A DNA stretch of 64,000 nt from Romboutsia_C sp015668195 (GTDB lineage Bacteria; Bacillota; Clostridia; Peptostreptococcales; Peptostreptococcaceae): positions 806,001-870,000 of the forward strand of contig NZ_JADPFC010000001.1 in NCBI RefSeq assembly GCF_015668195.1. The letters are read 5' to 3'. The position numbers and the translations under genes are program-made. The notes under the pieces are model-generated. The model was not told the origin of the DNA. It did no database searches and saw only the letters and a list, made by a program, of their open reading frames with translations. Every line of letters starts with the position of its first letter. The stretch's first letter is position 1. Positions 60,452-64,000 of this stretch are shown here, piece by piece.

Positions 60452-60473
60452 TTATGTAGTTTTTATTTTTATT
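60438..60473 (+). terminator. Terminator overlapping the hydrolase stop codon
   Basis: Palindrome AAACTACATAATTATGTAGTTT (60441-60462 region) followed by TTATTTTTATTTT. Confidence 0.85.
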
Positions 60474-60654
60474 TTTTAAAAATAATTATTTTAGATAATT
60501 GATTTTAAAAAATAAAGTATAAAGAAGATATAAGTAAGAATTTATAAAAGTAAGAAAACTAATTAAAATTAAGTTTTGTACGCTAAAATTATATTAATAC
60601 TTACAAAAATATAGTAGAAAGCTTAAAAAACTTTAAAATATATTGAAAGTTATA

Positions 60655-60683
60655 TTGACAATAGAATGTTAATAATATATCAT
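60655..60683 (+). promoter_or_regulatory. Promoter of the TcyP-like symporter with long leader
   Basis: A consensus TTGACA (60655-60660), 17-base spacer and TATCAT (60678-60683). Transcription would start near 60690, leaving a leader of about 200 bases before the start codon, containing several GTTAA/TTAAC elements. Confidence 0.65.
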
Positions 60684-60890
60684 AGTTTATGTAAGAGGAA
60701 GAAAACTTAACAATATTAAGTTAAAATAAAAGAATACTTTATAAAAATTTAACTATAATTTAAATGTGAAAACGTATTTTTATAAAACTTTAATATTGAA
60801 AAGTTAAATAAAAAATTTAACCAAGTTAATTAAAAAATGATTAACGTTCTGGTTAATTTATAAAAATTAAATAAAATTATGGAGGAAAAA

Positions 60891-62303
60891 ATGGGAGAAG
60901 GTTCATTCTTAACAGGGTTTTTGATGATATCAAACATCAAAACAATTATTTTTATCGCACTATTAATAGGGACATTTTTCATAGTTAAACACTTTGAAAA
61001 GAAGAAAGTAAAGTTCTCAACAAGAACAATCTACGCGACAATAATAGGACTTATACTAGGGGTTATAATACAATTAGTGGCAGGTCTTCCTGAAGACCCA
61101 TCACAGGTGACTTGGTTACAAGAAGTAAGTAAGTGGTATGGATTATTTGGGTATGGATTTATGGATTTATTAAAAATGTTAGTAGTTCCAATGGTATTTG
61201 TATCTATAATAAGAGTTATAATAAACATGAAAGAAGGGGATAATTTACAAGCTTTAACATTTAAATCTTTAGGCATGTTACTTGGGACAACATGTTTAGC
61301 AGCAATAATAGGTATAGTAGTAGGAAATGTTATGAAACTAGGAGTTGGATTTGAAGCAACTGGTATAGAAGCACCAGAAATGAGAGAAATAACTCCATTA
61401 GTTGACACTTTAAGAGGATTATTACCATCAAATCCAGTACTATCTATGGCGGATGGAAATATAGTAGCTATAATAATATTTGCTACATTCTTAGGACTTG
61501 CGACAAACAGAACAAAGAAAAAATATATGGATATAGTTAAGCCATTTATAGATTTGGTAGAAGCATTCTACAAGATAATAGTAAGTGTTGCAATGACTGT
61601 TATAAAGTTTATGCCGTATGCTGTAGTTGCACTTTTAGCAAACACTATAACTGCAAGAGGATTATCTTCAATGATATCTGTTGTACAATTTGTAGCAGCT
61701 TTATATGTATCAGTAGCAATACTGTTTGTTGTTCACTTAATAATAATAACAGCTTGTGGATTAAATCCAATGACTTACATAAAAAATGCGGCAGAACCAT
61801 TGCTTCTTGCATTTACATCTCGTTCAAGTTTAGGAACACTTCCTGTAACTATAGATACACTTGTTAAAAAGCAGGGTGTTGAAGAAGGTGTGGCAAGTTT
61901 TACAGCAAGTTTAGGCGCTAATATGGGGATGAATGGATGTGCTGGTATATACCCTGCACTAATGGCCATAACAGTTGCAAACATGGCTGGTATAGATAAA
62001 GATATAAGTTTCTATGTAATGTTACTTGTAGTTATAACTATAAGTTCATTAGGAATAGCTGGTCTTCCAGGAACTGCAACAATGGCAGTATCAGTAGTTG
62101 TATCAGGAGTAGGGCTTGGAGCTTATTTCCCATTAGCTGGTGGAATACTTGCAATAGATCCAATACTAGATATGGGTAGAACAATGATAAATGTAAGTGG
62201 AGCATCGGTAACTTCAATAGCTGTTGGTAATTCACTTGGCAAAATCGATAAAGATGTTTACAATAGAAAAAACACAGCAACAACTGAAGATAGAAGTGCT
62301 TAA
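60891..62303 (+). CDS. Dicarboxylate/amino-acid:cation symporter, TcyP-like (L-cystine uptake)
   Basis: I use ATG 60891. The ATG at 60879 is part of the ATGGAGGAAA binding site. The 470-residue protein has the DAACS fold: YGFMDLLKMLVVPMVFVSII, a first hairpin with AFTSRSSLGTLPVTID (SSLGT/serine-rich loop), the NMNGT-equivalent LGANMGMNGCAGIYPALMAI and the second hairpin GLPGTATMAVS. The GANMGMNGCAGIYPA stretch is closest to TcyP-type L-cystine importers rather than glutamate carriers. Sulphur-dependent control would be expected. Confidence 0.87.
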   Translation: MGEGSFLTGFLMISNIKTIIFIALLIGTFFIVKHFEKKKVKFSTRTIYATIIGLILGVIIQLVAGLPEDPSQVTWLQEVSKWYGLFGYGFMDLLKMLVVPMVFVSIIRVIINMKEGDNLQALTFKSLGMLLGTTCLAAIIGIVVGNVMKLGVGFEATGIEAPEMREITPLVDTLRGLLPSNPVLSMADGNIVAIIIFATFLGLATNRTKKKYMDIVKPFIDLVEAFYKIIVSVAMTVIKFMPYAVVALLANTITARGLSSMISVVQFVAALYVSVAILFVVHLIIITACGLNPMTYIKNAAEPLLLAFTSRSSLGTLPVTIDTLVKKQGVEEGVASFTASLGANMGMNGCAGIYPALMAITVANMAGIDKDISFYVMLLVVITISSLGIAGLPGTATMAVSVVVSGVGLGAYFPLAGGILAIDPILDMGRTMINVSGASVTSIAVGNSLGKIDKDVYNRKNTATTEDRSA

Positions 62304-62304
62304 A

Positions 62305-62342
62305 TAAAAATAACCCTCATTTGTGAGGGTTATTTTTATTTA
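62305..62342 (+). terminator. Terminator after the TcyP-like gene
   Basis: Arms AAATAACCCTCA and TGAGGGTTATTT, four-base loop, T-rich end. Confidence 0.92.
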
Positions 62343-62731
62343 AGATATATATAATTTGATATAGTAAGTTTGCAACATTGTATAATAAAGAAGATATAAT
62401 AACTAACATAAATTCCTAGTAGAATAAAATACTAAAAATAAAAAATTATATCTATAAAAATTACATATTTACATATTAAAAAAATATAATATATAAACCT
62501 AATAAAAAATATCATGATTTTATAAAAAAACTATAGAAATATAAATAATAGAAAAAGGATGTATATTAACTACATCCTTTTATAGTGAAATATTCATGAA
62601 TTTAACTTTATTAAAAAGTATGATAAAATGGTAAAATAGTAAATATTTTAAGTAACTTATATATTATTTGTTTAGAGTAAAGTATTACCATAAAATAGGA
62701 TAATTTATACTATAAAAATAAGGAGGGACAT
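62343..62731. other. Gene-free region with an isolated hairpin
   Basis: No gene is visible in this 390-base stretch. A terminator-like hairpin lies at 62552-62582. The remainder must hold the promoter of the YihY gene. Confidence 0.5.
62552..62582 (+). terminator. Isolated hairpin with weak T-tract
   Basis: Ten-base arms AAAGGATGTA and TACATCCTTT with a seven-base loop. No gene lies between it and the preceding terminator 210 bases upstream. Confidence 0.55.
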
Positions 62732-63577
62732 ATGAAAAAGATAGATAAGATTATAGATGTATTTAGAAATTCAAATTATACAGAGATAAATTCAAAAGCC
62801 GCTGAAATGTCTTTCTATTTGCTATTATCCCTTTTTCCATTTTTAATGTTTACTATAAGTACTATAGCATATATGCCTGTTATTCAGATAAATAAATACA
62901 TATTATTATTTGAGCATATGATGCCAGAAAGTGCTTTTAATATGATATCAGCTATAATTTATTCTGCTATGAAAAATAAAAGTAAAAATTTTATAATAAC
63001 AAGTTTTCTGCTAACTATGTGGACATCATCAAGAGCAGTAAGGGCTATGATAAGAGGTGCTAATAAGTCTTATAAGGTAGAGGAAACTAGATCATTTATA
63101 AAGGTATTTTTTATAAGCATACTATCAACTATAACCTTATTATTTTTAATATTCTCATCAATGGTATTTTTAGTGTATGGAGAAAAGATAGGATACTTTA
63201 TATTTGGACTTATTGGACTTGATAAGATATTTATGTATATTTGGGATATACTAAGATACACTATAGGTATATCAACCTTAGTTGTAATACTTATAAGTAT
63301 ATATAGATATAGTCCTAATAAAAAAGTAAAGATGTTAGAAGCAACGCCAGGGGCTATAATATCAACTCTTGGATGGATATTAGTATCTTTAGGATATTCT
63401 TATTATTCTAATTATTATGCAAACTATGAAGTTATATATGGAAGTATTGGTGGAATAATAGTTTTAATAACATGGATTTATTTAAGTAGTTGGGCTATAT
63501 TGATAGGTATAGAAATCAATGCTAAAATTTACTTAAGAAGAAATATATACAAATATAAATTTAATGAAAAAATCTAA
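62732..63577 (+). CDS. YihY/BrkB-family membrane protein
   Basis: The 281-residue protein has about six membrane segments. AAEMSFYLLLSLFPFLMFTI near residue 24, SSRAVRAMIRGANKSYKVEE and a late GSIGGIIVLITWIYLSSWAI are typical of the YihY (formerly RNase BN) family, membrane proteins of uncertain transport role. Length fits. ATG with AAGGAGGG. It is followed by 43 bases and then a signalling gene, perhaps in the same unit. Confidence 0.92.
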   Translation: MKKIDKIIDVFRNSNYTEINSKAAEMSFYLLLSLFPFLMFTISTIAYMPVIQINKYILLFEHMMPESAFNMISAIIYSAMKNKSKNFIITSFLLTMWTSSRAVRAMIRGANKSYKVEETRSFIKVFFISILSTITLLFLIFSSMVFLVYGEKIGYFIFGLIGLDKIFMYIWDILRYTIGISTLVVILISIYRYSPNKKVKMLEATPGAIISTLGWILVSLGYSYYSNYYANYEVIYGSIGGIIVLITWIYLSSWAILIGIEINAKIYLRRNIYKYKFNEKI

Positions 63578-63620
63578 TAATAATAGACACTTATTTGTAA
63601 TTAGGAGAGATAAATAAGGT

Positions 63621-64000
63621 ATGAATATATATGAATATATAAATGAAAGAGATATACTTTATAATTTATTTGATTGTATTAGAATAGTAGATCCAATAAA
63701 AAAAGTAGTTATACATCAAATAAAAAATAAGGTAGAGATAGAAAGACCACCTTGTTATGAGTTTTGGAATAGAAATCAAGTATGTGAAAATTGTATATCA
63801 ATTAGAGCTTATAATGAGGAAAAATCTTTTTCAAAAATAGAGTTTAATAAAGAAAGGGTATATTTTGTAATTGCAACTTTGATCAAAATAAATGATGCAA
63901 AATATATAATAGAAGCGTTAAAGGATGTAACGGAAGACAACATACTAGAAGAGATAAGTAAAAAAAGTATAAGTGATATAACAAAAGAAGTTAACAGATT
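63621..64000 (+). CDS. PAS-like sensory protein, probable c-di-GMP or kinase signalling (cut by window end)
   Basis: An open frame of at least 126 codons starts at ATG with TTAGGAGAGA upstream and runs off the window. It reads MNIYEYINERDILYNLFDCI, then RIVDPIKKVV, a CYEFWNRNQVCENCISIRAY segment with four Cys-spaced residues, and a strand-rich part FVIATLIKINDAKYIIEALKD followed by VTEDN. This is a PAS-type domain with a C-x-x-C metal or redox motif, seen in front of GGDEF/EAL or kinase domains in Peptostreptococcaceae. The output domain is outside the window. Confidence 0.7.
   Translation, partial: MNIYEYINERDILYNLFDCIRIVDPIKKVVIHQIKNKVEIERPPCYEFWNRNQVCENCISIRAYNEEKSFSKIEFNKERVYFVIATLIKINDAKYIIEALKDVTEDNILEEISKKSISDITKEVNR

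Noticed and set aside
1..64000. CRISPR arrays, tRNA, rRNA and complete insertion sequences
   Set aside because: No regularly spaced repeats, cloverleaf-like GC-richer segments, rRNA motifs or transposase genes were seen; only decayed gene fragments.

Overview
The window is very AT-rich, with compact same-strand operons, strong AGGAGG-type ribosome binding sites, frequent TTG/GTG starts and many T-tailed hairpin terminators. This points to a low-GC anaerobic Firmicute. The gene set (PocR-type pdu microcompartment locus, AgrC/LytTR two-component pair, HD-GYP and PAS signalling proteins, OPT and TcyP-type transporters, YhdT/PanF pair) fits Peptostreptococcaceae/Clostridium-like bacteria. The species cannot be named from the sequence alone.

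Layout. 1-5.2 kb: the 5' part of an AraC-type regulator (minus strand), a GIY-YIG-like protein, a secreted S41 protease and a DUF4300 lipoprotein, with four decayed gene fragments between them (sugar permease, creatininase-like, AAA ATPase, RadC/JAB). 5.2-10.7 kb: a LytTR response regulator and AgrC-like kinase, then an FtsX-type ABC permease and its ATPase. 10.8-19.7 kb: housekeeping and defence genes (NUDIX hydrolase, MerR regulator with MATE exporter, flavodoxin-fold reductase, metallo-beta-lactamase-fold hydrolase, CGGC protein, ClC chloride transporter, FUSC membrane protein). 19.9-25.1 kb: a second sensor/exporter module (OmpR regulator, kinase, ATPase, FtsX permease). 25.4-28.6 kb: a TetB(P)-like translation GTPase and a receiver-HD-GYP protein.

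29.4-47.8 kb is the centrepiece: a PocR/AraC regulator, an APH-fold kinase, a lipoprotein, then a roughly 15 kb operon for a propanediol/glycerol-type bacterial microcompartment. Its order is pduA-B-C-D-E-G-H-K-J-L-eutJ-pduM-like-N-O-P-S-membrane protein-pduT. B12-dependent diol dehydratase (CDE) would make an aldehyde inside a shell of A/B/J/K/N/T proteins. PduP oxidises the aldehyde to an acyl-CoA, PduL converts that to an acyl-phosphate, PduG/H reactivate the dehydratase, PduO adenosylates cobalamin, and PduS/PduT handle electrons. PduQ, PduW, PduU, PduV, PduX and PduF are not present here. An unrecognised polytopic membrane protein sits between pduS and pduT, and a flavoprotein-like protein and a DnaK-fold protein are embedded in the operon. 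These three are the best candidates for undescribed biology.

48-64 kb is mostly transport and envelope genes: a DUF4184 protein behind a perfect 29-bp inverted repeat, an OPT transporter with a PqqD-like partner, two tandem paralogous amino-acid permeases with matching promoters, a polysaccharide deacetylase, YhdT/PanF, an amidase with an SH3 domain, a lipase-like hydrolase, a TcyP-like symporter with a long leader, a YihY protein, and the start of a PAS-type signalling protein cut by the window edge. I saw no tRNA, rRNA, CRISPR array, complete insertion sequence or recognisable riboswitch.
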